Assembly (NCBI GenBank): GCA_020851555.1
Contig: JADZCM010000005.1
Span: forward strand, 1 to 64,000
Source of the DNA: Bryobacterales bacterium
GTDB taxonomy: Bacteria; Acidobacteriota; Terriglobia; Bryobacterales; Bryobacteraceae
DNA length: 64,000 nt
Direction: 5' to 3'
The position numbers and the translations under genes were made by a program. The stretch's first letter is position 1; every line of letters starts with the position of its first letter. A model generated the notes under the pieces. The model did not search any database, was not told the origin of the DNA, and was given only the letters and a program-made list of their open reading frames with translations. Positions 9,634 through 18,158 of the stretch are shown here, piece by piece.

Positions 9634-9667
9634 GGCGGTTCTGATCAAAGGCGGGACGGGAACCGCC
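9634..9667 (+). terminator. Terminator-like hairpin after DUF1080-PHP gene
   Basis: GGCGGTTC at about 9634-9641 is repeated inverted as GAACCGCC at 9660-9667, an 8-bp perfect stem with an 18-base loop, just after the stop codon at 9627. There is no U-tract. A second G/C-rich dyad (CCCCCG/CGGGGG) follows near 9690-9705. The remaining stretch to 9895 shows no gene. Confidence 0.35.
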
Positions 9668-9895
9668 GCCACAAGAAGTGCGGCGCCCCCGCCTACGACG
9701 GGGGTCACCAAGCCGCTGAGCGAGTACAGCAGGCCTTCCGACCTGTCGAGGTCCTCCTCAGCACGTGGATTTGCGGATACGGGTCATTCTCATGGCCCCC
9801 GGAGCGGCAATAGAACCGGCAGGACCGGGCATGCAGCCAGCCGCGTCTCCGACCCAATCAGATATCGCCCTATGGCGGCCTCTCTTTCTCGACAC

Positions 9896-12800
9896 TCAGA
9901 AGCTCAGCTTAAGCGCCAACTGCATGATCCTAGCCGCTCGCGCGCTGCTGATCTGTCCTGCACTCGAGCTTCCGATGGAGGCGTTTGGCGCGTTGAAATT
10001 GACGTGGTTCATGGCGTTGAACATCTCCCATCGGAACGCGGCCAGCCACTTCTCAGTGAGACGGAAGTCGCGCCGGATGGAGAGATCGAGGTTAAAATAG
10101 CCGGGCGCTTCGAGAATGTTCCGCCCCGCGTTGCCGAAGGTGTATTGGGGCTGGGTCACGAAGGCTCCGGTGTCGAACCACCTATCGATTGTACGCTGGT
10201 CGTTGGGCAGGTTGCCGTCGCGGAGACGGTTAGGACGTTCGGATATCTCTCGTTGAGCGTTCGATACACCGGTGGCAAGCGTCGGGGTGAAGTACTGGCC
10301 TGTCATCAAGCTCCAGAAGCCGGACACATCCCAGTTACCCACGATGGGGGCGAGCACGCCGGCTGGCTGGAACTTGCGGCCGGGACCGAACGGCAACTGC
10401 CAGACGTGATTCAGCACCACTACGTGCTTTCGGTGTTCGGGAGTGTTTCCCCACTCACAGTTGAAGCACCGGGCGTTCTGTGTGATGCCGCCGCCCTGGA
10501 TTGGATGGCCGTTGGTCAGGCTCTTAGAAAACGTATATGCCACCGAGGCCGACAACCCATATGACAAGCGTTTCTCCAGCCGCGATTGCAGGGAGTGGTA
10601 CTTTGCACTTGCGAAGTTCGAATTGTACTTAATGTCGCCGACGCCCGGATTCTTGGCGTAATACGGGCGGCGCGGTGCCACGGCTCCCGGTCCCGGGAAG
10701 GGCTGGTTGATGTTCACCTCCGACAGGACGTTAATCGTCTTGGTTCCAACGTAGGCGGTCTCCAGCAAGAGGTTCGTCACGATCTCCCGCTGAATTCCGA
10801 AGCTCCAGCTCATCGCCTTGGCCTGCCTGAGATCCACCTGGTTGGCGACCGGGTTCCCTCCGGAGACAGCCAGCTTGTCATTGATGTCGGGAGCCACGGG
10901 AGCGGGCAACCCCTGCCGGATCCTGATCACCGGAGCCGCGTTCTGGTCTGTGGGGAACGACTGAAAGATGTAGAATGGCAGGTTCTTGTATAGTTGCTGC
11001 CCGCCGTCGAATGCCTCTACGTAGGACATGCCGAAGCCGGTGCGCAGGACCGTCTTCCGGTCAGAGGTGAGCATGTAGGTGATGCCCAGTCGCGGCCCGA
11101 AGTTGTTCCTGTCCAGCTTGCGCAACGTGCGGCTGTTCCCGTCGCGGTTGGCGATCATGATCAGTCCGGTTTCGATGTTGAAGTTGGCATAGCGGTCGTG
11201 TACTTCGTAAGGCGGCGCCTGGGTCTCCCAGCGCAAGCCCGCGTTAACCGTAAGCCGGTTCGTGACGCGCCAGGTGTCGTCAACGAAGCCTGCGGCATCC
11301 CAAAAGCGCGCGCCGAAAGTTCCCGCCAGGAACCCGCGTGTCGTGTCGTTAGAGGCTCCCAGTGCGAAGTCCGAAAGAGCCGTAGCAGAGGTTGAGGACC
11401 CAACCTGTCGCGTGTACTGGCCATTGAAGTTGAAACTGCCGCGCGCAGGGAAGCAGGAATAGCCGTTGAAAATGTGGCGCAGGTACAGTCCTCCGAACTT
11501 GAAGGTATGCGACCCGCGTACCACGGTTAGGATGTTCTCATACTGGTAAGAGATGGTCCGGCTGTATTCCGGGTATGTGCCGCTAATCCCCATGCCGGCA
11601 TAACCAGAAACACTGAATGCCGGCAGGCCACCGGAGTTGGTGCTGATATTGATACCCGGAATGCCGAGTGCGCTCGCCGTCGCAAACTCGGCCCCCGTAG
11701 GCCAGATGGTCTGGTTCCAGCGCACCGCTGCGAGACGAGTCTCGTTCACGATCGAAGTGCCAATCACCTTGGTGAAATTCGCTGCAGCAGACCAGTTCTT
11801 GTATGTGGTGTTGGTGGTGTTCCCGGCGAAATACGGGCCGATCGGGATGCCGGCGTTGGGCGGAGCCGGAAGCGTTCCGGCGCTGTGGCCGAAGGAGTTG
11901 TCGTAGCTGTACTTGAAAAAGAGCCGGTCCGCCGCCCCGAGGTTCTGATCCAGTCGCACGTCGAACTGGTCAGTCCGCTGCGTATTGGCTGGATTGTACG
12001 TGTAGTTGCGTGTGGCTGCGTCTGACATGGGAACCGGCAGCAGGGTCATGAGTTTGCCGGCGATAGGGTCAAGGATGCTCACGGGGATCTGGTTTCCCGA
12101 AAACGGGGCACGGCTCTGCGTGTTGTTCGGCCCGGCCACCATGGTGTACGGATCGTAAATCTGCGTCCCAAGGCCGGTGAAGTCCCCCGTCCTCACCATG
12201 GCCTGTCTCGCCAGCGTCGGGATCGTGGAGACGGTGGTGGTGGGCTGACGAAGGCGGATACCCTGATAGTCCGTGAAGAAGAAAGTCTTGTCGTGCCGGA
12301 TCGGCCCGCCCACTGTCCCGCCGAACTCATTGCGCCGGAAGGCCGGCTTACGCGCACTGGCCCTGTTATTGAAGAAGCCGTTGGCGTCGAACTTGTCGTT
12401 ACGCAGAAACTCGTAGAGACTCCCGTGAAACTGGTTGCTGCCCGACTTACTCTGCGCGACAGTCACCGCGCCCGCTGCGGCACCGTACTCCGCGGAGAAG
12501 TTGCTCGCCATCACCCGGACTTCCTGGATTGAGTCGATCGGCGGAACGATGACCAAGTTGTTCAGCCAGAGTCCGCGGTTGAAAATGCCGTCGATCAGGT
12601 AGCTGTTATTGCCGCCTTGTGATCCACTGATACTGATGCCGCTGTTGGATCGCATGCCGTAGGTGCCGCCGGCCTGCATCCCTGGAGAACTCGGAATTGC
12701 ACCCGGCATGAGTTGGAGCAACTGCGTGAAGGAGCGTCCAAGCAGCGGGATCTCCAGGATCCGCTGATTGTCCACCAACGTGGAGACGGACGCGGTCTGA

Positions 12801-13177
12801 GTTTGAAGCAACGGCGCGGCACCGGTCACCTCTATGGTCTGCTGCACGTTGCCGACCTGTAGCAACAGGTCCACCGTCAGCGTGTCGGCAGCGGTCAATT
12901 GAACGCCGCCGCGCACCAGTCGCTGGAAGCCGGGTTGCTCCACTGAAATCGTGATCATGCCGGGTGGGAAAGCATAGGCAACATACTGCCCGCTCTGATT
13001 CGTCACCACGGAGCGCGTGAACTTCGTGCCATCGTTAACGAGCGTCACCTTGGCACCCGGAACAATGGCTCCCGCCTGATCCGTCACCGTGCCAACCACC
13101 GTGCCGCTGAGGGCCTGACCGAGCAGGGCGCCCGCTGTCGCTAGAATGGCAAGGCTCCCCAGTACAATCCTCTTCAT
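9896..13177 (-). CDS. Oar-like TonB-dependent outer-membrane receptor
   Basis: A 1093-residue protein. Signal peptide is about residues 1-22. Residues 24-105 are a carboxypeptidase-regulatory/CNA-B-like domain (GTVVGTVTDQAGAIVPGAKV). Residues about 115-230 form a plug domain (RILEIPLLGRSFTQLLQLMPG). The rest is a large beta-barrel ending in the terminal phenylalanine typical of outer-membrane proteins (QLALKLSF). It is the usual acidobacterial Oar/TonB receptor architecture for uptake of oligosaccharides or other large ligands. No SusD partner is adjacent, and the gene stands alone. The ligand is unknown. The 230 bases upstream (13178-13406) hold no gene. Confidence 0.92.
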   Translation of the reverse strand: MKRIVLGSLAILATAGALLGQALSGTVVGTVTDQAGAIVPGAKVTLVNDGTKFTRSVVTNQSGQYVAYAFPPGMITISVEQPGFQRLVRGGVQLTAADTLTVDLLLQVGNVQQTIEVTGAAPLLQTQTASVSTLVDNQRILEIPLLGRSFTQLLQLMPGAIPSSPGMQAGGTYGMRSNSGISISGSQGGNNSYLIDGIFNRGLWLNNLVIVPPIDSIQEVRVMASNFSAEYGAAAGAVTVAQSKSGSNQFHGSLYEFLRNDKFDANGFFNNRASARKPAFRRNEFGGTVGGPIRHDKTFFFTDYQGIRLRQPTTTVSTIPTLARQAMVRTGDFTGLGTQIYDPYTMVAGPNNTQSRAPFSGNQIPVSILDPIAGKLMTLLPVPMSDAATRNYTYNPANTQRTDQFDVRLDQNLGAADRLFFKYSYDNSFGHSAGTLPAPPNAGIPIGPYFAGNTTNTTYKNWSAAANFTKVIGTSIVNETRLAAVRWNQTIWPTGAEFATASALGIPGINISTNSGGLPAFSVSGYAGMGISGTYPEYSRTISYQYENILTVVRGSHTFKFGGLYLRHIFNGYSCFPARGSFNFNGQYTRQVGSSTSATALSDFALGASNDTTRGFLAGTFGARFWDAAGFVDDTWRVTNRLTVNAGLRWETQAPPYEVHDRYANFNIETGLIMIANRDGNSRTLRKLDRNNFGPRLGITYMLTSDRKTVLRTGFGMSYVEAFDGGQQLYKNLPFYIFQSFPTDQNAAPVIRIRQGLPAPVAPDINDKLAVSGGNPVANQVDLRQAKAMSWSFGIQREIVTNLLLETAYVGTKTINVLSEVNINQPFPGPGAVAPRRPYYAKNPGVGDIKYNSNFASAKYHSLQSRLEKRLSYGLSASVAYTFSKSLTNGHPIQGGGITQNARCFNCEWGNTPEHRKHVVVLNHVWQLPFGPGRKFQPAGVLAPIVGNWDVSGFWSLMTGQYFTPTLATGVSNAQREISERPNRLRDGNLPNDQRTIDRWFDTGAFVTQPQYTFGNAGRNILEAPGYFNLDLSIRRDFRLTEKWLAAFRWEMFNAMNHVNFNAPNASIGSSSAGQISSARAARIMQLALKLSF

Positions 13178-13406
13178 AGAGTTTCCCCCTCACTGTGATT
13201 CAAAGGAGCAGCGCTTCCGTCCCCCGACAGGGGCCGGATCGATGCATGGAGGCAATGATACCTCCTTCTTGGGGAATCCTCAACCACCAGACCGGGGGAA
13301 GCGTCAATCCGCGGGCAAGGCTGGGCGGCGGACGCAGGGCTCAGGCTGCGTCCTTCCATCCGGCCTCCGGCCGGGCCTCCGCTAGGTGCGGAGAGCGGAG
13401 GCTCCC

Positions 13407-14513
13407 CTACCGGAACAGCAGCGGCGCGAACTCCGTGAGGTACTCCCTCCAGACTCTCCACACGTGCGCGCCCTCGGTGGGCCGCCAGGTGTGCTGGATC
13501 TGGTGCGCGGCCAGCAGTTCGGAAAACTTCTGCGAGCGCTCAAACAGCCCGTCCTGCTTGCCGCAGGCCAACCAGAGCACCTTCAGCTTGGAGTTGGTGC
13601 CCTTCGCGTCGGCCAGCACCTGCGGGAACATCTTCTCGAAATCGGTCTGAACCGCCGCGCTGAACGCGCCGATGGCGCTGAACAGGTCCAGGTGCCGGAA
13701 TCCGATCGTGATCGACTGCCCCCCTCCCATGGAGAGCCCCGCGATGGCCCGGTTCTCCCGCCCCCGCGCCACCCGGTACTTCGATTCGACCAGCGGGATG
13801 ACATCCTTCACCACGTACTGGCCGTACAGATCCGTGTTGTTCACCTGGCCGCCGCGCGCACCGTAGGGGACCGCATGGCCGTATGGCATCACGACGATCA
13901 TGGGGACCGCTTTCTTCTCGGCCAGCAGGTTGTCCAGGATGAAGTTGGCGTGCCCCGCCAGGGTCCACCCGCCGGCGATGTCGTTGGAGCCATGGAACAG
14001 GTAGAGCACCGGATATCGCCTCTTCAGATCCCTCTCGTAGCCCGGCGGCGTGTAGACCCAGATCCAGCGCGTCTCCCCGTTGATGACCGTGGACTTCTGC
14101 CAGTTGATCTCCACCGAACCGTGCGGCACGCCGCGCGCTTCCCAAAGGGCGGGAGGCACGGCCGGCACCTCCACCATGCTGGCCGAGGTGCTCGAGCGCA
14201 GCTTGATGTTCGGGTTCACCGGGTCGGGCATGGTGACGCCATCCACGGTGAAACTGTAGATGTAGACTGTGGGCGCCAGCGGGCCGATGGTCACGCTCCA
14301 GACCCCTTCGCTGTCCCGGGTCATCTTCTCCCGCGTGCCCGCGGGCATGTAGTCCATCGCCAGCGTCACTTCGCCCGCCTTCGGCGCGCGGATGCGGAAC
14401 GTTACCCTGCCGTCCGGGTGTACTTCCGGCGAAACGGGCGCGCTGGGCGCCGGCGCCTGCGGCCAGGCCAGGGGCGCGACCAGCAGACCGAAGAGCAAAA
14501 GCCGAATACCCAT
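13407..14513 (-). CDS. Exported esterase D / enterochelin-esterase-like hydrolase
   Basis: About 368 residues with a signal peptide (LLLFGLLVAPLAWPQ). An N-terminal E-set/CBM48-like domain (residues ~30-115, VTFRIRAPKAGEVTLAMDYMPAG) precedes an alpha/beta-hydrolase. The nucleophile elbow is GLSMGG, the acid is probably in CGKQDG, and the histidine is in EGAHVW near the C-terminus. This architecture is common among feruloyl/acetyl-xylan esterases and trehalose-ester hydrolases as well as Fes-type esterases, so plant-polysaccharide de-esterification is plausible. The start at 14513 follows AAGGAG by about 9 bases and is preferred over a start 27 bases upstream. It is divergent from the lipoprotein gene. 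Confidence 0.85.
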   Translation of the reverse strand: MGIRLLLFGLLVAPLAWPQAPAPSAPVSPEVHPDGRVTFRIRAPKAGEVTLAMDYMPAGTREKMTRDSEGVWSVTIGPLAPTVYIYSFTVDGVTMPDPVNPNIKLRSSTSASMVEVPAVPPALWEARGVPHGSVEINWQKSTVINGETRWIWVYTPPGYERDLKRRYPVLYLFHGSNDIAGGWTLAGHANFILDNLLAEKKAVPMIVVMPYGHAVPYGARGGQVNNTDLYGQYVVKDVIPLVESKYRVARGRENRAIAGLSMGGGQSITIGFRHLDLFSAIGAFSAAVQTDFEKMFPQVLADAKGTNSKLKVLWLACGKQDGLFERSQKFSELLAAHQIQHTWRPTEGAHVWRVWREYLTEFAPLLFR

Positions 14514-14542
14514 GAGCCAATCTCCTTCCACAAGAAACAACT

Positions 14543-15118
14543 ATGATAATCAAGATGACCCGGTACTGCGTTCTGTTCGCCCTGGGTGTTCTTTCGGCCG
14601 CCGTGGCCGGCTGCGGCTCGCCGCCGGGCCGCGGCGCGGACTGGAAAGCCCGGCTGCGGGAGTGCCTGCCGCTTTACGGCCACCGCAATTGGATCGTGGT
14701 CGCGGATTCGGCCTATCCGGCGCAATCCCGCGCCGGCATCGAGACGGTCATCTCCGGCGCCGGCCAGCTTGCAGCGGTCCAGGAAGCCCTGACACAGATC
14801 GCCTCCGCCCGGCACGTGCGGCCGGTGGTCTACACCGACCAGGAACTGGAATTCGTGCGGGAGGAGGACGCGCCCGGCATCTCCGCCTACCGCCAGGAAC
14901 TCGGCAGGCTTCTGAAGGGGCGGGAGGTGAAGGTGCTCCCGCACGAGCAGATCATCTCCAGGCTGGATGAAGCGGGCGAGACCTTCCGGGTCCTCATCAT
15001 CAAGACCGGCATGACGCTGCCCTATACCTCCGTGTTCCTGCAATTGGACTGCGGCTATTGGACGCCGGAGGCCGAGCAGCGGCTGCGCGCGTCCATGGCG
15101 GCGCCTCGAAAAGACTGA
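14543..15118 (+). CDS. Lipoprotein with RbsD/FucU-like domain
   Basis: A 191-residue protein. The hydrophobic N-terminus ends in AVAGC, a lipobox-like sequence, so the mature protein is probably lipid-anchored outside the cytoplasm. The body begins LPLYGHRNWIVVADSAYP, closely resembling the RbsD/FucU mutarotase family with its conserved GHRN-like histidine. RbsD and FucU interconvert pyranose and furanose or anomeric forms of sugars inside the cytoplasm; an exported version is unusual. The gene is divergent from the esterase with about 30 bases between starts, which may reflect shared control of sugar use. A second in-frame ATG at 14555 is also possible. Confidence 0.7.
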   Translation: MIIKMTRYCVLFALGVLSAAVAGCGSPPGRGADWKARLRECLPLYGHRNWIVVADSAYPAQSRAGIETVISGAGQLAAVQEALTQIASARHVRPVVYTDQELEFVREEDAPGISAYRQELGRLLKGREVKVLPHEQIISRLDEAGETFRVLIIKTGMTLPYTSVFLQLDCGYWTPEAEQRLRASMAAPRKD

Positions 15119-15168
15119 GGCTTCGCCCTGTGTTTGAACTGGAATCTACTCTGACGGAGGAATCTTCG

Positions 15169-15678
15169 ATGGCATTCAAAGACACGTTTCTGCCTGAGTT
15201 CGATCGCGAGATGGCTGCCGCCCGCAAGCACCTCGAGCGGGTCCCGGAAGACAAACTGGCCTGGAAGCCGCACCAGAAATCCGGCTCGATGGGATGGCTG
15301 GCCGCGCACATTGCCGACATCCCCGCATGGGCGGTGAGGGGGATCAAGCAGGATTCCGTCGACCTCGCACCGGCCGGCGTGGAGCACAAGGCCCCCACGC
15401 CGCCGTCTTCACGCCAGGCTCTGCTCGAGCTGTTCGATGGCAACGTTGCGGCCGCGCGCGAGGCCGTCGCCGGCGCGGAGGACGCCCATCTCGCCCAGAA
15501 CTGGTCCCTGCTGATGAAGGGGCAGGCGATTATGACCATGCCCCGCACCGCCGTGCTGCGTAACTTCATGATGAATCATCTGATCCACCACCGTGCACAG
15601 CTCGGAATCTACCTGAGGCTCTGCGAGGTCCCCGTGCCGGCCACATACGGTCCGTCGGCGGACGACGCCGGCCTGTAA
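15169..15678 (+). CDS. DinB/YfiT-like four-helix protein
   Basis: A 169-residue protein of the DinB superfamily. It has the pattern of metal-binding histidines expected for the family: one in LAAHIAD (around residue 46) and a pair in NHLIHHRAQLG (around residue 140). Members include thiol S-transferases using mycothiol or bacillithiol; the thiol cofactor in Acidobacteriota is not evident from the sequence. The start at 15169 has GGAGG 8 bases upstream and is preferred over an in-frame start overlapping the preceding gene. No operon partner is obvious. Confidence 0.85.
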   Translation: MAFKDTFLPEFDREMAAARKHLERVPEDKLAWKPHQKSGSMGWLAAHIADIPAWAVRGIKQDSVDLAPAGVEHKAPTPPSSRQALLELFDGNVAAAREAVAGAEDAHLAQNWSLLMKGQAIMTMPRTAVLRNFMMNHLIHHRAQLGIYLRLCEVPVPATYGPSADDAGL

Positions 15679-15701
15679 CACCCCCCGAGGTAGCCGCAAT
15701 A

Positions 15702-15780
15702 CCCCTATCCCTGCGATAGGGCATAGCCGTCCAGGACCAGCGGGAATAGTGTAAATACCTGAGAAAAAAGATAGTTACAC
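15702..15780 (+). promoter_or_regulatory. Two dyads upstream of PEP-CTERM-like gene
   Basis: CCCTATC at about 15703-15709 pairs with GATAGGG at 15715-15721, a 7-bp hairpin that could also end the DinB transcript. GTGTAA at 15749-15754 is repeated inverted as TTACAC at 15775-15780, enclosing an A-rich stretch (GAGAAAAAAGATAG). Either could be an operator for the secreted protein downstream. Function is inference. Confidence 0.3.
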
Positions 15781-15822
15781 GGCACTTCCCTCCTGAAGTG
15801 CACCCTTGGCAGGACGCCGCAG

Positions 15823-16488
15823 ATGAATCTAACTGACCGCTGCCTAAAGATCGCCATGATCTGGCTTACGCTCCTGGCCGTGCCGGCAGGCGCGACAATA
15901 ACGTACTACAATACCCAGACCGCGTGGGAGGCGGCCACATCCAACATCTTCACCATCGACTTCAACGATGTGGTCATTCCGCAGAACAGCAGCTACGTGG
16001 ATTACAGCACAACGGGCTTGCAACTGCACGATGTGATCTTCACCGAAAACCTCGCCTCGGACTATCTCTGGGTGATCAAGAGCGGAACGTGGGAGGATAC
16101 GTATCCCTACGCGTTTGGCTCCGGCAACTACCTGCGCGGGAGCACCTGGGGAACCAGGTACTTCCAGGCGGCTCTCCCGAGCGGCGTCACGGCCCTGGCC
16201 ATGCAGTTGATGACCGTCGCTTACGGTGATACCGTGACTCTCAGTTTCTCGACGGGTGACAGCCAGGAGATATCGACGCCGGCCGTCGCGGTCCCCGTAT
16301 TCGCCGGATTCGTTTTCAGTGAACCGGTCGAGTGGGTGAAGATCGAGTCCACGGGCAACTACGCCGCCCTGGACAACTTCGCCTACAACCAGGGCCTGGG
16401 GGAGATACCGGAGGCGAGTACCGCCTGGCTGGGCGGTGTGGGCCTGCTGAGCCTGCTGCTGGCAAGAAGACTCCGCAAGCGGGCCTGA
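15823..16488 (+). CDS. Secreted protein with PEP-CTERM-like sorting signal
   Basis: A 221-residue protein with a signal peptide (ending VPAGAT) and a beta-rich body. At the C-terminus a PEAST motif is followed by a hydrophobic stretch (LGGVGLLSLLLA) and a basic tail (RRLRKRA). This tripartite tail is that of exosortase substrates, although the usual PEP is PEA here. Such proteins are cleaved and sorted at the cell envelope and are linked to exopolysaccharide biofilm matrix. No exosortase gene is in the window. The body has no recognised domain; it resembles short lectin-like PEP-CTERM proteins. Confidence 0.7.
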   Translation: MNLTDRCLKIAMIWLTLLAVPAGATITYYNTQTAWEAATSNIFTIDFNDVVIPQNSSYVDYSTTGLQLHDVIFTENLASDYLWVIKSGTWEDTYPYAFGSGNYLRGSTWGTRYFQAALPSGVTALAMQLMTVAYGDTVTLSFSTGDSQEISTPAVAVPVFAGFVFSEPVEWVKIESTGNYAALDNFAYNQGLGEIPEASTAWLGGVGLLSLLLARRLRKRA

Positions 16489-16555
16489 AACGCCGGGCAG
16501 CCACCCCTGGCTGAGTATGCAGCCGGCAGCCAGCCGGCCGATCTAACTCCCAGGG

Positions 16556-17533
16556 ATGACGTTCTACGACGAACTGGGCGTCCGTCCGGACGCGCCGGCC
16601 GGCGAGATTCGCAGGGCGTACCGCAACCTCGCGCGTCTCCTGCATCCCGACCGGCAGGCAGAGGAGGAACTCCGTCAACTGGCGGAAGGCCGGATGCGGC
16701 GCCTCAACCACGTCTATGGGACGCTGTCTGATCCCGAGCGCCGGCGGGAATACGACTTGCAGGCCCGGCGGACGCGTTTGCCTTGGGCCGGGCCGCCCAG
16801 GCTCTGGGGCCGGGACCTCGCCTGGCTGCTGGCCGGGCTCGTCCTTGCCACGCTGTACTGGCATTTCTCGCCTTTACCGGTTCGGCCCGCGGCGGCCTCC
16901 AACCCGCCTCAGAAGCAAACGGAGGCGCTGCCGGGCCCCGTTGTCCCTCCAACCGTACGCGCCGTCCCCCGGCCAAAGACACCGCCCGCCTCCGGCGCCG
17001 CAACCCGGCCGGAGAGAGGCCGGCGGAGCGAGGCCGTACCGCCGTCCGAATCTGCTGTGCCCCTCGCCCCAGCCGTGCCTGACCGGCCCGCGTTCGCTCC
17101 TGTCTTAGCCACACCTGCGGAGCAACCGCCGTTGATGCCGCCGGTCTCCCTGCCGGTCCCGGAGGCGCGTCTGGCGGGTACGTGGATATACGTGCCCTCG
17201 CCGGACGCACCTTCCCCGGGAGTGTGCTACCGGGCCGAATACGTTGAGACCGTGGTCGAGGAACACGCCGGAGAGATCCGGGGAAAATACAGGGCGCGCT
17301 ACCGGGTGACGGACCGTCCGATCTCCACCCAAGTCGCGTTCGGCTTCGTGGGGCAGGCTCAAGACGGCGTGGCCAGCCTGGCCTGGCGGGCCGCCGACGG
17401 CTCCGCGGGAGAACTCAAGCTTGCCCTGCTTTCCCCCAACACTCTCAGCCTGGAGTGGATCGCACACTCGATGGGCGCGCAATTGGGGCTTGCTTCCGGC
17501 TCCGCGGTCCTGGTCCGCAGGCTGAATCCGTGA
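16556..17533 (+). CDS. Membrane-anchored J-domain protein
   Basis: A 325-residue protein. Residues 1-65 are a DnaJ domain (TFYDELGVRPDAP, with the essential HPD in LLHPDRQ and the closing DPERRREYD). A single membrane helix is at about residues 84-102 (LAWLLAGLVLATLYWHF), followed by a Pro/Ala-rich linker (about 110-200) and a C-terminal beta-rich domain of about 120 residues. The J-domain would face the cytoplasm and stimulate DnaK at the membrane, while the linker and C-terminal domain lie outside. It has no zinc-finger or substrate-binding domain of classical DnaJ. The partner is unknown. The weak ribosome site (CAGGG) is only a few bases from the ATG. Confidence 0.8.
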   Translation: MTFYDELGVRPDAPAGEIRRAYRNLARLLHPDRQAEEELRQLAEGRMRRLNHVYGTLSDPERRREYDLQARRTRLPWAGPPRLWGRDLAWLLAGLVLATLYWHFSPLPVRPAAASNPPQKQTEALPGPVVPPTVRAVPRPKTPPASGAATRPERGRRSEAVPPSESAVPLAPAVPDRPAFAPVLATPAEQPPLMPPVSLPVPEARLAGTWIYVPSPDAPSPGVCYRAEYVETVVEEHAGEIRGKYRARYRVTDRPISTQVAFGFVGQAQDGVASLAWRAADGSAGELKLALLSPNTLSLEWIAHSMGAQLGLASGSAVLVRRLNP

Positions 17534-17638
17534 GGCGCGGCGGTTGCGCTCGACCGGCGCGACTTAGTAGGATGGGTATTCCCTTCCGGCTTCTACCTGA
17601 AGCCAACTGGAACCGGTCGTTCGTACTCGAGGTTTTTA

Positions 17639-18037
17639 GTGCATTCACAGCCTCGCATGCAGAAGCGTGAACCGAAAAGAGTCCTGGCGCTGGTCGCGGA
17701 CCTGCTGTTCACCGTGAAGATCGCCGACGCCGCCAAGCGCGCCGGCATGCAGGCGGAGTTCGTCAAAAGCGAGAAGGCGCTGTTCGAGAAGGTGGATCCC
17801 CATCTCGCGCTGATCATTCTCGACCTCAACTTCGCGGGCGTCCAGCCCCTCAAGTTGATCGGAAAACTCCGCGACAAAGCCGAACTGAAGAAGGTCAGCC
17901 TGCTGGCTTACGTCTCGCATGTGGACGGAGAGCTCAAACAGAAGGCTCATGACCTGGGATGCCACATGGTCATGGCCCGCTCCGCCTTCTCGCAGAACCT
18001 TCCCATGATTCTGCGGCGTCACGCCGGAACTCCCTAG
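17639..18037 (+). CDS. CheY-like pseudo-receiver protein
   Basis: A 132-residue protein with the receiver fold pattern: VLALVADLLF (strand 1), ALIILDLNFAG (strand 3 with a possible phospho-acceptor Asp near residue 60), VSLLAYVSHV (strand 4). The conserved lysine normally found as KPF near the end is replaced by MARSAF, and only one Asp is present in the first acidic patch, so phosphorylation is doubtful. It has no output domain. The GTG start at 17639 has GAGG 6 bases upstream; an internal ATG at 17657 lacks a ribosome site. It stands alone, so its partner is unknown. Confidence 0.65.
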   Translation: MHSQPRMQKREPKRVLALVADLLFTVKIADAAKRAGMQAEFVKSEKALFEKVDPHLALIILDLNFAGVQPLKLIGKLRDKAELKKVSLLAYVSHVDGELKQKAHDLGCHMVMARSAFSQNLPMILRRHAGTP

Positions 18038-18158
18038 CAGCCGCCGGCTCACGCCCGTGCGTGCCGGGGGACGCCGGGGCGGCGCGCGGAACTCGCCCCG
18101 GCGACAGTGGTATTCTTGTCGCTTGTGAATCCCTAATCTATCGCCACGGAGACAAGCC

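Noticed and set aside
15806-15822. Sigma-54-like TTGGCAGGACGCCGCAG before the PEP-CTERM-like gene
   Set aside because: The spacing between GG and GC is one base too short and the transcript would begin after the start codon.
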